This document shows, piece after piece, positions 11,260 through 24,900 of a stretch of 64,000 nt of DNA; within the stretch, counting starts at the first letter, position 1, and every line of letters starts with the position of its first letter. A model generated the notes under the pieces. It saw nothing but the letters and a program-made list of their open reading frames with translations, was not told the DNA's origin and ran no database searches. The DNA lies in the NCBI GenBank assembly GCA_905250125.1, contig CAJNOL010000788.1, positions 39,307 to 103,306 on the forward strand, written 5' to 3'. The position numbers and the translations under genes were made by a program. Source of the stretch: Rotaria sordida. Lineage: Eukaryota; Rotifera; Eurotatoria; Philodinida; Philodinidae.

Positions 11260-14236
11260 TGAAAGTGCAGAAACTTGATCACCAAAAACAGAATGTAGTT
11301 CATCGTAAATAATTCTTGCTTGGATATTAAGTGCCCTACATACTTTAATGTAGAAACAAAAGTTTTTCTTATCCATATTAGTAAAAATGAATAATGTTAT
11401 GATTTAATTTAATTATTTTGCTTTATCTTTCTTAGAACACAATTATACAGTAGGTCTATACATAAAGCATACAAAACATGTGTCTTTTTACACACATGTA
11501 TTGACAGCTAAGCATTGAGGGAGACGAAAAAAAAAACAAAGGAAAAAAAGAGAGAAGAAGAACAAAGAGAATAACAAGTAGATAATACACATCGAACACA
11601 CAATATAATTTAATACAATCAACACACATCATACCAAAACAAATCTTATCGAAAGTTTATTATTATGATATTAATTTAAGTATGATCAAATAGCATAGAA
11701 AAATAGAGCTTTCTATAAAGAATTACGATACCTTCGGCACTACTTTTGAATTGACGTAAGTATATATGTGAGGAGAGTTAGGCATTAAAAGAGACAAGAA
11801 AAAAGGAATAAAGAAAAGAGAGGAAAAGAGTAAATAGAACATGAAGACGAGAGTACACATAGAAGACAATATGAACTAATTTTATTCTTACATGTCATAG
11901 GTAAACAAATTTCATGGAAATTTTATTATTATGATACTAGATGAAGAATCATTAATTAACACAGAAAAATAGATCATTGTTTTTTCTCTCACTACTTTTG
12001 GACTACTCTAAGTAATTAAACAATCAATCGACAGCATTCTTTAAAAATCTGTCGATAATAGAATTCTCGTAGCTATGAATTTTATTATGATTACCTTTCA
12101 CGCTCATCCCGATATTAATCAGCTAATTGACCGAAACGTAACTGTTTTGATTTACAATGACAACGAAAATTAACTGACTGCTCTAAAACGTAAATCTCAT
12201 TAGAAGAAAAACGATTTACGATAAATAGTAGACACAACTATTTCTTTTTTATGATATCTCGTTTTTTTTCCAAAACTTGAAATTCATGCTTCACATCACA
12301 TGTCGTATTCGAGTTCGATTCGAATACCATCTAGTTTTGAATAGCTATGAAGAATTAATTAAATAGAAGAATATTTATTTAAAAAGTGTCTCTTTTGAGA
12401 AGCGGCAGTTTGGGATGGCATTCTATATTCTATCTTTCCTTAATATATTATATCCTTTTGATATGATAAAAGTAAACTGAGTCTCAACAATTATAATCTT
12501 CTTGATTTGTTATTGATTAGCATCGTAACTTTACGAATTAACTCAATAATTATTGAATGAATAATAAATATGATGTTTTTCTTTCAATGATTTTTTTTTT
12601 CTTATCTCATTAGAATATGATAGGAAACAGGGGTTCGAATGGACTATCAAGCCTGTGTCTGTGACATATATGCAAGCAAAGCTAATCGTTGGAAAGAGAC
12701 AAGGTGTTTGTCGGTTATTTCGTTTTTAAATTTAAAGTACAAGGTCGTTTTCTTGTGCAAATAATATAAAGGTCACAAAGTACAATGGACGTCCTGCAAT
12801 GCTACAAGGTGAGAAATGAAATTTTATCAATTTAACTGCAAATAATCACAACTAATTACATACTATGACTAAATTCGTTCAGTTGCTGCGCACAGTGTTA
12901 ATTGCTTATTATTGTTATTCTATGTAAATTGTTGTCTAATTCTTATTATTCTCTGATTGATAGGAATTTGTAAATATTGAAAAATGATACAAAATTTAAA
13001 AACAAACCAGTAGAGAAACGAAAGAATGAATGATGAAAAGAAATGACATGTGAAATTTGTAAATAGTTCATAATCCATCAGAGATCCTAACCCTATGCCG
13101 ATTATGGATCAAGCTGGTTAATTTATCAATATTTCTGACTGATACTTATATTATTTTGAAATATCTATTGTTAAGTTATCTTCTCCAATTAATTTATCAA
13201 ATAAATTAAAGAAATTCATAATCAAAAATAGAATTGCTTTTTTTCTTCTACGAATATATAGCATGACCTTCTTGTTTTCATATTATGATTCTCTATTGTT
13301 TTTCATTCAAATATCATTACAATATTAACATATAAAAAATAAACAAATATTAGCAAGCAGATCAACACGAGAAAAACATACGTCAGATATAGATAGGTCA
13401 AACAAATTCATAGCCTGTCATATGTTCATTCAATCTATGAAAAATCAAAAAATTGTTTAGAATTCTGATAAGAATTGTTAACAAAAAATTCGAAATTAAC
13501 TACTATTTTTAGTTAAAGTAAATATTAATGATTCATACTTGGGAAAAAAGAAAATTCTTATTATAATGCATTTTCAATGTTACATTGTTTAGTTATTATC
13601 ATTTTAAAATACGTTATGCAAGACATTGTCATTTTGAGTCAACATAAAATTTCAAACAAAACAATATTAACTAACAAATAAATAATGCTCAAATATACGA
13701 AACATAATTTTATATTAAATAAAATGACGTTACAAGCAAAGTTGATCGTGAGAAAATGACATAAGATAATGTAATGTTATGTATTCTGGACTTTCAATAG
13801 AAACCATAAGACAAGAATAGAATAGATGAGATAAGAATAATAATCATGTATCGTCTTGTCACTATGAGTAGACAAGAATGTGGTTATAGGGAGTGATACA
13901 CACTCCCCTCCACTTTTAGAAAATTGTTTATGCAGCTTTTCAGCTCTCAAAAAATGTCCTTGTACATCTCCTGCTGCTACGTTTTTCTCTTCGACACATT
14001 TCTAATTGAATAAGAAATTTTTCATCTATGTTTTTTTTTTGTTAAATCGATATGAAGCAAAGATTTCTTATGAAGAATCAATGCTCAAAGAGAAATAACT
14101 TTTAGTTTCTGCATCAACTCTCCCTTTCAAAAAAAAAACAAAGCAAATAATAGAATAAATATTTGTTAACTGACAGGTCAAATTCTTTTTTTTTTTCTTC
14201 TTTTAAAATGTTATAGATGTCACTATATCACAAGGC

Positions 14237-14281
14237 TGACGTCATTACACCTCTATATTTGACACAATAAACAAGATGGCG
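14237..14281. promoter_or_regulatory. Candidate promoter motifs for cyclin I (CRE and YY1-like)
   Basis: A perfect cAMP-response element TGACGTCA at 14237-14244 and a YY1-like CAAGATGGCG at 14272-14281 stand 36 bp apart in otherwise AT-rich DNA, about 0.9 kb before the CCNI start codon. Both motifs are typical of animal promoters near transcription starts. Use by CCNI is inferred from position and direction only. Confidence 0.4.
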
Positions 14282-15162
14282 TCGTATTTCCCATTATTTC
14301 TTTTCTATTCTTTCATATATTGCCTTGCTCAGTGTTACTTTCGTCCCGCACATCCCGTGATCATTGTCGTTCGTGCTTCTTTTTTTTTTGTTGTTCTTTT
14401 ACTTCATCGTTTTCTTGGCTAATGTTGATGTCAAACCATCGATGAAAAGAAAAAAAAACTCGACACTTTTTTTTTTCTTATAGTGTGGGTACATAGATTC
14501 AAAAAGAATCGAGAAAGATACAGAACGAAGGAGAAAAAAAAGCGTCTATAAAAAGGAGTGTCTGTTAACTATACAACAGCGGCCATGACAGACAACAGTA
14601 AATCGGCAACAACAACAAGTCAAACAAAAAAAAAAAAAAACTTTGCTCATATTCTTTCTTTTTTCTTTTTTTTTTTTGTTTCAGTATATATATTATATAT
14701 ATTGTAAAATAAACAGGCCAAAAAAACTCAGTTGTGTAAGTAACATCGTCATGTTGGTCTGATTTCCCTCCTATTTTAATCAATCTTCGAGCAACTGCTA
14801 AAACAGCAGACTCTCTTAATTAACCTTATTCCTTTATAAATTTCATCACCATCATCATCATCATCATCATTATGTCGACGTCAATATGGCATATTCAACA
14901 ACATCAAATAAATAATGTCTATCTTAATTAAAAATGAATGCCCAGTAAATTTCAATCAATAAATAATAACAATAAATATTTTTCAACTGGGTGGCAAGGG
15001 CAGTACTGGTCAAAAACAACAACAGGTTTGTTATTACTTCATATATTTGAAATATATGAAAGAAGAAAAATTCATTGCATCATACATTTTGTTTTTCATA
15101 ACAGGTATTAATAATCAGTGGTTATCAACAAATTCTTTTTTATAAATCTTATAAAAACCGCA
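14282..15162 (+). other. Probable spliced 5' leader of cyclin I
   Basis: No coding exon I can support. A donor-like CAACAG/GTTTGT near 15025 and an acceptor-like CATAACAG near 15106 suggest a 5' UTR intron. Several upstream ATGs open short frames, for example at 14585 (MTDNSKSATTT, soon stopped), so translation of the main frame may be limited by upstream ORFs. Confidence 0.35.
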
Positions 15163-16943
15163 ATGGTAATTGTCGTGGTGGGTCTTCGAACAGCTGGACA
15201 AACACTAAATTCATTAACATCATCCCTAGAAAGATTATGCTCCAAAGAAGAACGAACATGGAAAGATCGAATATTCAATCAGATTAGATTAGTAAGTTTT
15301 GTTTTTCCTTCTTGTTTTTTTCTTAGACTAGAATATAATGAAGAAGAAGGCAAAAAAACATCTTCTTGTTTTTGTTCTTTTCTCTTCTTATAGAGAATAT
15401 TTTTGTCGGTTGTTTTATATATTTAGTGTAAGACTACATCTTGTTGATAATCATAAGAATCATGTTGAAAGGGCAACATAATTTTTTTTTGAGGAGAAAT
15501 GAGAGGCAAATATAGATAACAACAGTTAATATCTTCTATTTACATTTGTTGAAGAAATAGCAAAGAAAGAAAGAAAGAAAGAAAAGAGAATATTATGTGT
15601 ATACAAATGGATAAAGAATGTTTTCGTCTAGGTCTTTTTCTTCTTCTTCTTCTTCTTTTCGATATATAAACATCACCCATCAATCATTGTGCCTCCAAGG
15701 TATAGAAAAACTTAATCCATGGTGATTGATGTCTTTTTTTTTCAGTAAAAATTTTACACCTTGACAAAAAAAATAAAATAAATAGAGGTTTCGAGATTTA
15801 CATTATATGAAAAGTTTTTATTTATTTTTGAGAATGGGATTTCAGTGGGTGTTCTTTTTTCTCTATTATTATGATTATTATTAATTAAACAAAAATACGA
15901 TATAATCATTTGATTAATTTTATAATTATAATAAAATATTTATTTTTTAAGGACGAAGTGAACAGTTCCCAACGTAATCATGCATCATCATGGCTTCGTA
16001 AAGTGGCAGCATCAATGCATTTCGGTATAGATACATATGCACTTAGTGTTGATTTACTTGATCGATTTTTGGCTACACTTAAAGTATGTTTTATGAAAAT
16101 TTTGAGAAAAATATTTAAAAAAAAAACCTTTTTTTTTTCCTTAAAGGTTCGTCCTAAATTTCTGGAATGTTTGGCTGTCGGTTGTTTGTATATAGCGGCC
16201 AAATGTAAAGAAGAAGATGATACAATTCCTATAACACCAGAATTTGTTATCGATTGTAATGCAAGTTGTTCAGCTAATGAGCTTCTTCGTATGGAACGTT
16301 TAATTTTAGAAAAATTTAATTGGTATGCTGATTTTGTAACATCAGTAGATTTTTTACAAATTGTAAGATGCAAAAAAAACAAAATTTTACATTTACTTTT
16401 AATAAGAATATTTATTTTCTTTTTTTTTTAGTATTTTGCACTTTTACTACTTAAATCTAATAGTCAACATGAAGGAAATGATAATGAAAAAATTTTAGTT
16501 GAAAAATATGTTGATTTAGAATTAAAATTAGCATCATGTTTACAACATCATCGTTTAGCTACGTTTAAACCAAGAATTCTTGCATTAGCTTTAATAAGTT
16601 TAGAATTAGAAAAACAACAAGTATTAGAACCTGAAATCAATATTGATTGGCTTGCTTCTATTACTTATTTACAACATTTAGCAAAAGTAAATTAGAAATA
16701 AAAAAAAAATTAATTTTCTTTGTTTTTGTTTTTAAGATTGAAAGTGATGCTTTATTATCATGTCGAGATTTGATTGTTCGTCTGTCACCATCATATAAGG
16801 TTGTTCGATTGGAATTATCTGATCTTGCTTTTATATCCCGTGCTTATAATTCTTCAAGTTCATTGAAACCATTGATTAATTTATCTGGTCGACCAACCTA
16901 TGCCGATGTTGTTTGTGGTCGTGCTGCTCCTGCTGCCCAATAA
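15163..16943 (+). CDS. CCNI: Cyclin I-like atypical cyclin
   Basis: Atypical cyclin of the CCNI/CCNG group; cyclin I partners CDK5 in vertebrates and is linked to cell survival more than cycle phase. Five exons: 15163-15291, 15952-16083, 16147-16362, 16432-16686 and 16737-16943, 312 residues. The cyclin N-box is clear: SSQRNHASSWLRKVAASM, then LSVDLLDRFLATLKVRPKFL, YIAAKCKEEDDTIP and LLRMERLILEKFNWY, each with an evident counterpart in human cyclin I. The C-box contains RLATFKPRILALALISLELE. The start ATG was chosen because the following SLTSSLERLCSKEERTWKD matches the N-terminus of human CCNI. The human protein is 377 residues; the Ser/Pro-rich tail is mostly absent here. Intron 1 is 660 bp, with GAAA and TTC microsatellites near 15565 and 15640. 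CCNI2 or a CCNG relative are alternatives. Confidence 0.85.
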
Positions 16944-19900
16944 ATGTGTATCAAAATATTAATTTCTTTTTACAAAAAAAAAAAAACAAAAAAAAACAAA
17001 AAGATTTCATTTGAGCATTAAGAACAAACTCAAAAAAAAATAATAATTGAAGATGGTGAAGTCAAAAAAAAATCAAGGCTTTATTTCTTTTCTTTTTTCT
17101 TTTCTCGCTTTTTTTTTTCTTTTATTTTCTTTTTTTCCTTTGCTTAATCCAAAGTTGACGTCGAATGTCTGATATTAACATAGATGTACACATATAAATC
17201 TATTCTCCATTAATTTTATTTCTATCTCATTTTGAAACAGTAGCTGACAGAGAAAAAAAAAAAAACAAAACAGTTAGAAAACAGAAAACAATCTTGTAAA
17301 TTAACATGAGAATGCATTCCATCTTTGTCGATCAGCAAGTAAGTGGCAAAATCACGATAGTATTATACAAAAAATAAAAAAAACCAAAACTTATTGGAGA
17401 ATGGATTTCGTTCATTTATTTCTATTTTGTGTCTTGTCTACAATCTTAGATATAAATATATACCTATATATTATTTTTATTTTCACTCCATGTATAAAGC
17501 AAAAAAAAAATAAAATATATAAATTGTATTTATTGTCCTATATACTTCTTGTGCTTCTATAATGTAAATAGAGATGATCTCATTATAACACAAACGTTTT
17601 ATCTTTTGTTCATTATTCTTTACATTTTATTTTATTGTAATATTTATCTCTAGAACTTTCCTGTCCTTTTTCGTTCTTTTCTCTTTTTTTCTTTCTTTTT
17701 TTCATTTGTCTCGAATAGCTACCATATCCTTTTGTGTACATAGATACTGAGAAAAAAAAACTGAGCAAAATAAATAAATAAATAAATATGTAGAAATATG
17801 AAAATAATTCAGTCCTTGGTAATATATATATATATGCATCTATGGCCTTGGCTGATATAATCTTAGTTAGATGAGAATATTATGAAATGACATAGAATTC
17901 AATGATTTATTGATACAAAAACAAGGCTATTTTTAGTTTTGAAGGTCGTAATAAATAAATACAAATGAAAAAAAGCAAAATCAATGTAAACAAATGCATA
18001 AAAACAAGACGGAAAATATCATAGATTGGTAAACAAAAATGTAATTGAAGTAATGGGTGTCGAAAGAAAAACGCACTTCACTTTTTTTTTTATACTGCAT
18101 CAACCTTAATAAAAAAACCTTGAAATTTTATATCAGCTTCATGGCAAACAATGTATGCATTTCAGAGAAATATAGGTTCAGTGAATTGAATCTACTGTGT
18201 CTAATGTAGTAATTATCTGTACCTAAAAGTAATAATGACATTTATCAAGTGGCAATTGACAGATTCGTTATTATTTGCATTACAAATGATTGTATTGATA
18301 GAGTTAGTTTAAAAAAGTAGAATAATAAGTACTTATAAAGCAATATTTAATCTATATAAAACTGTTCATATATACTTAATGATCAATATTTAGATTAAGC
18401 AATTTTTCTAATAAAAAAAATAAAATAAATAACGTTCGAAATATTCTCAATAGAATATAGAATGTATTATTTTCACATTGATTTCATTGTATAATTATTC
18501 ATTTGATTTATTTTCATCATCAATAAAATGATTGATCAAAATCGTATTTATTTATTATTTTTGTCTCATTACATTGTTGATTACAATCTTTTTACTTTTC
18601 ATATAACCTTGACAAAAAATATTCAATTATTTGAAATTTTTATGTTTTTTTTATTCTCTTAATATTTATGATCGATATTTGATAATATTAGATCAAAATA
18701 TTCTATTATCATAATGAAATAATAATTAATATTTATTAATGAATTATGTTTTAAATTCATTAATAAGTTATTATATTAAGATAATCATAGAAAATATATT
18801 CTAAACATAAAAAGCTTTTAATACAATCTTTGTGGGATTAAATTGTAAAACATGATGTAGATACTGTTGTTAATCATAGTCAGATTGTTTTATTCGTTCT
18901 ATTTTAGGAAGCAGATTTCTTCACCATCCATTCATTTAATCCTCCAGAAATGTGATAAGGCAGTAGTTCATTTATTGCAACAAGATGTTATTGATATACA
19001 TTCTATGATTGTATATCTATAATGATCTGTAGCAGAGAGGAAGGACGTTACTAGAGGTGTCTATAATGAACTATTTCTGGCGTATCTGTCGATCTTATCT
19101 GTCAGGGTCTATGGAACGCCGAAGGTGTAGTTGCAACTTTCTAACTTCAATGCTTCAACATTGTTAGATCATGTTTCACAAAATTATCAACTGAATTGAA
19201 TTTTTTTACAAATTTGATTAAATATTTCTGATTTGTATCATAAAAGTTATTGTATTTATGAGACAGCACATAAATAGAAAAATATTTAAAAAATAACCAA
19301 ACGAAAAAAAAAAAGAAATTGAGTAATATATGACAGTTGAAAGTTTTTCATACCATCGATTTATAATTATATCTTCTAATTATTATTTTAGTTAGGAAAA
19401 TATCAGTAGACAAATTGAAATATTTTTATATCATCAACGAAAAGTTTTCTAATATTTTTTTTTTGAAATAAAATATTTGTTTATCTTTCATGACTATTTA
19501 TTTTAACATTTCTACTAAAAACTAATCTTTTTATCTTTGTTTATAAATTTTTCATTAAATGACATAGATATATTATACAGATAAAGATTCGATGAGCCAT
19601 ATATAATTAATCAGTTCGTGCATATCGAATGTAATATGAAATGATTTAAATTAAAGGAAAAAAACTAATTCTAAAAAAAAGATTCGTTGTATTAGATAAT
19701 TGTAACACAGGCAGATTTTTATCTTAATTAAACTTACAGATAATATCATCTTGCGTAATAATATCTAACAGCAGGAATAAAAACTTTCATCTCAGATAAA
19801 CGATATAATTGATGTCTGAGAAAAGGTTGCGTGATCTATGTATCATTTTCTTTTTTTTCCTATATATACATATTTGTATATGTTTTTGCCTTTCTTTTTC

Positions 19901-21420
19901 TTTATATAGAAGTATTTCTTCGAAACAATTTGCCTAGAATTTATGTTAAGCGCCTGTATTTTATCATCACATAGAAAAGTGATGGCATATATATATATAT
20001 ACACATATGTGGTCTTTTTATGTTTATATTTCTATTAATATTACCCAAACAAATTCACAATAACTAAATGATCTTTGATTAGAAACAATATTTAAAGACA
20101 ACAAATATTTTTATTTTATTTCAAGAGAGAAAAATTTTTCAATATTCCAATTTCTTTATTTTAAAATATTGGTTAGATGTCAATATGAAACATCGTATGT
20201 TTTGTATTAGAAATAATTTCATATAAGACATTCTTTTAAGAAGTAGTTATCTAAATCTATGAATGTTAATATGAAAAGTCAGAAAATTAACATTATAAAA
20301 ATGAGTTATGAAACAAAAACAAAATCTTCTTTTTAAGTATATAGAAATAGTTTATGAAACAAATTACTTATCATTGTTCTATATTTATAAAAGTTTATCG
20401 ATTATCATCACTCGACAAATAATAAACTGATTTACCCATTTCATGATCTCTATAAATATGAAAGAGAAATGTATGAAGTCATCGGATATGAACAAGAATT
20501 TCCTCCTAAAGATGAGTTTCATCGATGAATGTAGATCAATTGACAATACGAAGATAGAAAAAGACGACGAAGAAACAGTATAATTCCAATGCTAAATATT
20601 CAAAAGTGGATGTGAGTGTTAGAGAAGACAATATTAACATGCGTTGTATTACTAAAAACAAAAGTTCAATATGAATGTTTATCGTGATGTACAGATAACG
20701 TTCTTTATTCGTACTATATATAAGCCTAAGTATATGTAAGTAGATATTTTATAAGCCAATGATAGTTATACTTGTTCGCTTGACTCTTTTTGTCGGTCGT
20801 AATGAACACACTATACTTCCTGCAACGTTTATTCTCAAAGTTGTCAATTATCAAATAACATCTCATTAGGAAGTTATAATATATAGCACAAAAAAAAAGA
20901 GGAAATGTAAGCGATTATGATGTTCAATCTAAGTAAGATACTAAACGAACATTCTTAGAATTATGTTTATGTCTACAGAAAAATCGTCTAGTCATAAAAT
21001 TTTCATTTCAACTAAACAAATTGATTTTCATCTGAAAATAAGAAATGAATAAAATAGATTCGACTGCGAAGATTTTTCTTTCGAAAAATTTTAACTGATA
21101 TTTGTTAAGGACTTATATATATATTTAGAATCATTGTGGAAAATATTATCATTTTCACTATTGTAATCGAAATGTGTGAAGAATAGACCGTCTATTACAT
21201 TATCATGATGAAAAATCACGAAAAACATTCGTTTAGTAAAAAAAAAGAAAAATGAAATTTTAATCAAAAAAAACAAATAATTTCGTACTGAAATGCAGTG
21301 ACATCTTTATTCTATGGTCAATCATATCTTCCAATGTAATTCTCTTCTTCTCTCTAACTTGCTTGCTTGTTATTAAAAACTAAATTTTGATTATCATTAA
21401 GATTTCTATACATTTATAGA
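16944..21420. other. Gene-poor AT-rich intergenic region
   Basis: About 4.5 kb. The first few hundred bases are probably the CCNI 3' UTR (A-rich runs from 16970). Beyond that I see only A/T homopolymers, ATAT tracts (for example near 17821 and 19990) and no gene, RNA gene or clear transposon ends. Confidence 0.55.
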
Positions 21421-21930
21421 ATGCTTTCAATTTTTTCTTTCAATCGATCTGTTTCATTTCATTCTATATTCACTCTCTTAACATCTACTATTCGTCATTC
21501 GACATCAATTTCATCGGATACAAAATCAAATGAAGATGCAGAACATCATCATCGTTTAGCTACAACAAAAAGAATGCGTATATTAGGTTTACAGAGTAAT
21601 CAAGCTCGTCGAGCACTTTCAATCTATGATGATTATGTATATCAACAAAAAAAATTGCCTGATTTACGTATGCTTGGAGTTGCTATTAATTGTGCAATGA
21701 TTGCTGAAGATTTAGCTAAAGGTCGTGAAATTCATCAATTTATTGAACATAATTTTCCACATTTAAAAGATAATCTTATGTTGAAACAACAACTTCGTTA
21801 TTTTTATATTAAATGTAACGATAAATTATCAGCTGATAAACTTTTTCAACAAACATCAACAATAAAACATACACAACAAAATCAAAAACAAACAATAAAT
21901 CTTGATTCAAATCAGATAGATAAAAATTAA
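21421..21930 (+). CDS. Short plant-like (PLS-type) PPR protein, probably mitochondrial
   Basis: Intronless frame of 169 residues. Pentatricopeptide-repeat proteins bind organellar RNA in a one-repeat-per-base manner. The N-terminus (MLSIFSFNRSVSFHS) is Ser/Arg-rich without acidic residues, like a mitochondrial presequence. Residues about 60-140 form a P-then-L repeat pair: RRALSIYDDYV, then LPDLRMLGVAINCAMIAEDL, then KGREIHQFIEHNF, then LRYFYIKCNDKLSADKLF. The spacing of PD, the GREIH block and the YxKC-ND-A-KLF block is that of plant PLS-type PPR motifs (PD..., G+xIH, MYAKCG...A+KLF). Only about two repeats remain, and there is no DYW or E domain, so it is either a truncated family member or a short paralogue. 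A decayed copy lies at about 27205-27455. Bdelloid rotifers are reported to carry plant-like PPR genes gained by transfer, which fits. Confidence 0.7.
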   Translation: MLSIFSFNRSVSFHSIFTLLTSTIRHSTSISSDTKSNEDAEHHHRLATTKRMRILGLQSNQARRALSIYDDYVYQQKKLPDLRMLGVAINCAMIAEDLAKGREIHQFIEHNFPHLKDNLMLKQQLRYFYIKCNDKLSADKLFQQTSTIKHTQQNQKQTINLDSNQIDKN

Positions 21931-24900
21931 CATGAAATAGAATATATTTATAATTTTTGTTCTAAAAAAAAAAAACAACTAACAATCGACATTTGTCGCA
22001 GTTTATTCTATATTTTCAGTGGCTTTGATGTTTATCCAGAATGTTTTCTTCAAAGGTCTTCGTTAGATATTCTAAAATATCTTCATCTTTTTTCGTTTAA
22101 TTGTTTTGTATAGAAGAATAAATATATCGATATTTTTTCTTTTCGTTTTAAATTTATAACTAAGAAGTTTGAAAATTTATCTCAAGATTTGATTAGAGAA
22201 TATTCTTTTCATAGTATGAATAAAATTATAAATTCAGAAGTTTATATAAAAATCTACATAATCAGATATTCATATTGAGATACTTATTCATCTTGTAACT
22301 TATATTTTAAGGTGAATAGTTTTGTATCATTAAGTTTTATTAGATAAGCATTTTTAATAATAAATCTAGGCATATCACCTCTATCAGAGAAAAAAATAAA
22401 TATTTAAAATACACGCATTTGTATGAGCGATTCAGTTCGTATGAAGGAAAAAAGAAATCATGACTGACTGTCTATATAAATATATAATAATCTCGGAGTT
22501 GACTTTAAAATTTTTGAGTCAACTAGACTATTGAATATTTAAGTCCATTCTGACATATAGGTATATATAGTGTACAATTCATACGGAGAAATTAGCAAGA
22601 CTGATGAAAGATCGTCTAACTTTAAAAAAAAATTCTCTTACAGGATTAATTAAGATCAGAAAGCTTTAATTTTATTTTGGATGATATTAAATCAAACAAT
22701 GGAAGACATATACTGAAGAACATCTGGACGTAAACATTGATTTTTCTATACAATTTTCGAAATAAACGGACCACATTATACCTTGCACTATTCAGAGCTA
22801 GTACAATAATTATTCAAGATATTAGATTTGGATTGCGCACATGAAACAATCATTATTTAGTATCTTTCTTATGCACAACAACATGATTTCAAAGATTGAA
22901 GAGACCGAAGAAGAATACAGCAAATAATTGACTTAATGAAATTAGATGCAAAAGAAGATGATAATAGCGCATATCGAACAAGGGAAAGTCTATTCATAGA
23001 AAGAAATCTCGGCACCATATAAAAGTAGAAAAATACAGGATTTTAACAATATGAGCTGAAAATCCAATGGCTCCTTTAAGAGTCAAGGAGCGAAAGATGA
23101 TTCGTCCAAAACCCTACATATTCGACATGTAGCGGCTACACAGTGCCCTAGTCAGAGAAAAATCATGAACTTGTCAATAGATCACGGGTGAGTATCAGAC
23201 CTAATTAGTTAATATCAATTAAGTAATTCCAACAAAACTAGGCTGCTGAAGATATAACTTTGGGTTTAATCGGTATTATTGATGACATAATCGATTCATT
23301 AATAAAAAAAAAAAAACACAATATAATCAATGGATAGATATGATTGTGCAGAGGGGTCTTGATTATCTCTATCTTTAAAGGAACTTCATAAACGAGAAGT
23401 CCAGTTCTCCGTGCTTATTTAATATAATTTTTTATTGTTGAGATAATCTCATCTCAAATTTTCATATATGTATCTAGACTATTTCAATTTTTATTCGATC
23501 CATAGTAGATTTTAAAAAATGGTGATTATGCAGAATTAAAAAGTTTATAAGACTGTTTCTAAATATAAAAACCTGAATTTTCAAATCTCTTTTCATGACA
23601 AAGAAAAATACAGTTCACAGATATTATTTGTTTCTTGTCATTTTGCCATAGAAATATTTGCTTTGCTTTTTAAGTAAAAGTCCGTTTGAAGAAAAAAAAC
23701 CGATATTTCTAAATATGTTATAAAATATCACTCAACAGGGATGACAAATTTGTCCCATTAGTATGCTGGGTTCTTTGAGCTCACGATTTCTCATTGTATA
23801 ATGAGGTCCTCAGATCGTGTAGAATGTATTTATTGTGTTCAAAAAACGTTAGCGAGATAATAGATATTAAATTTGACTTAAACTAAACATTTCTATCTTG
23901 AAATATTGATCTCAACTTTCTCGACTAGTTCTTATTGATTGCCAACAACTCTTAGCGATTAGTAGTTTTCATTTTATGTTTTCACTACAAAAATATTAGA
24001 AAAGATTCCATTCTATTATGAAAGTTATGCCAATTGCAAGCCTCATACAACTGTGAAAATATCTACATATTAAGAAACCTAAAAATATGATGTTTAGTTT
24101 TGAATTCGCACATTGTGGACTCATTTTGTCTTGCTATCTACAGTAATAGTTTAATAAGAATTAATAAAGCCATCAGTTGTGTAAAATAATGATTGCAAAG
24201 TAAAAAAATAAAACATCAACTATAAAGAAATCATCTCTTTATTGAAGATAGTCCGACAAAATAGTACATCGTTATTGTAAGTCACTAGATGAAAAGTTTT
24301 GAAATAGTTCTTCTTTTATTTTTAGTATTAGCGTATATGAAAGACTAAAAACTAAAATAGAAGTTGTCACTATTAGAAACTATAAGAGCAGTACCCGTTT
24401 CATAGTGCATATCTTCGTGAAATTGTATAATAGAATTTTTCTCGAAAGAACTAGTTGATTAATTGATATATTGAACAGCCTGGTTTTTTTTACCGATTAA
24501 GAAAACCATTTCAACTGGTTGGTTCAGTCCGGTTGAAAATAAATCAATCGGTTTCAACTCTGCATCATACTTTTACCGCCGTCGAGTTGCGTATGGCTTA
24601 CTAACTTTCAATATATAGAAGTTACTTACAAATAAGATAGATCCATTAATAGTCAAGAGTTTTTAAAACAGTTAGATCTTTCAAAAAAATGGATTCTTTG
24701 TATTAGTAAAGGAATATTTTGAAGCATTTCTTACATCTTTCCCTCTTAGGATACTCAAGTTTCAGTATATTTCGATAATGTAATAGCTGGTCAATTTACT
24801 ACAGATTCATTTGAAAAATGACTTTAAAATGTTTCAGTTGAAGATATTTACAGAAATAAAAATTTAATGAAATCAACTCATTATGGGAACAGTATTTATG

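Larger units (their letters stand above)
8785..14236. other. Intergenic block with several repeats, no gene recognised
   Basis: About 5.4 kb between DONSON and the cyclin I upstream region. It contains a partial foldback arm, a 118-bp hAT-like element and two foldback elements (listed separately). The remainder, especially 11.3-14.2 kb, is AT-rich with no open frame I can assign and no RNA gene I can support. Confidence 0.6.

Noticed and set aside
12625..12660. GGTTCGAAT resembling a tRNA B box
   Set aside because: No A box at the right distance and no cloverleaf could be built.
15978..16382. 134-codon minus-strand frame over cyclin I exons
   Set aside because: Antisense shadow; the plus strand carries the cyclin box with proper splice sites.
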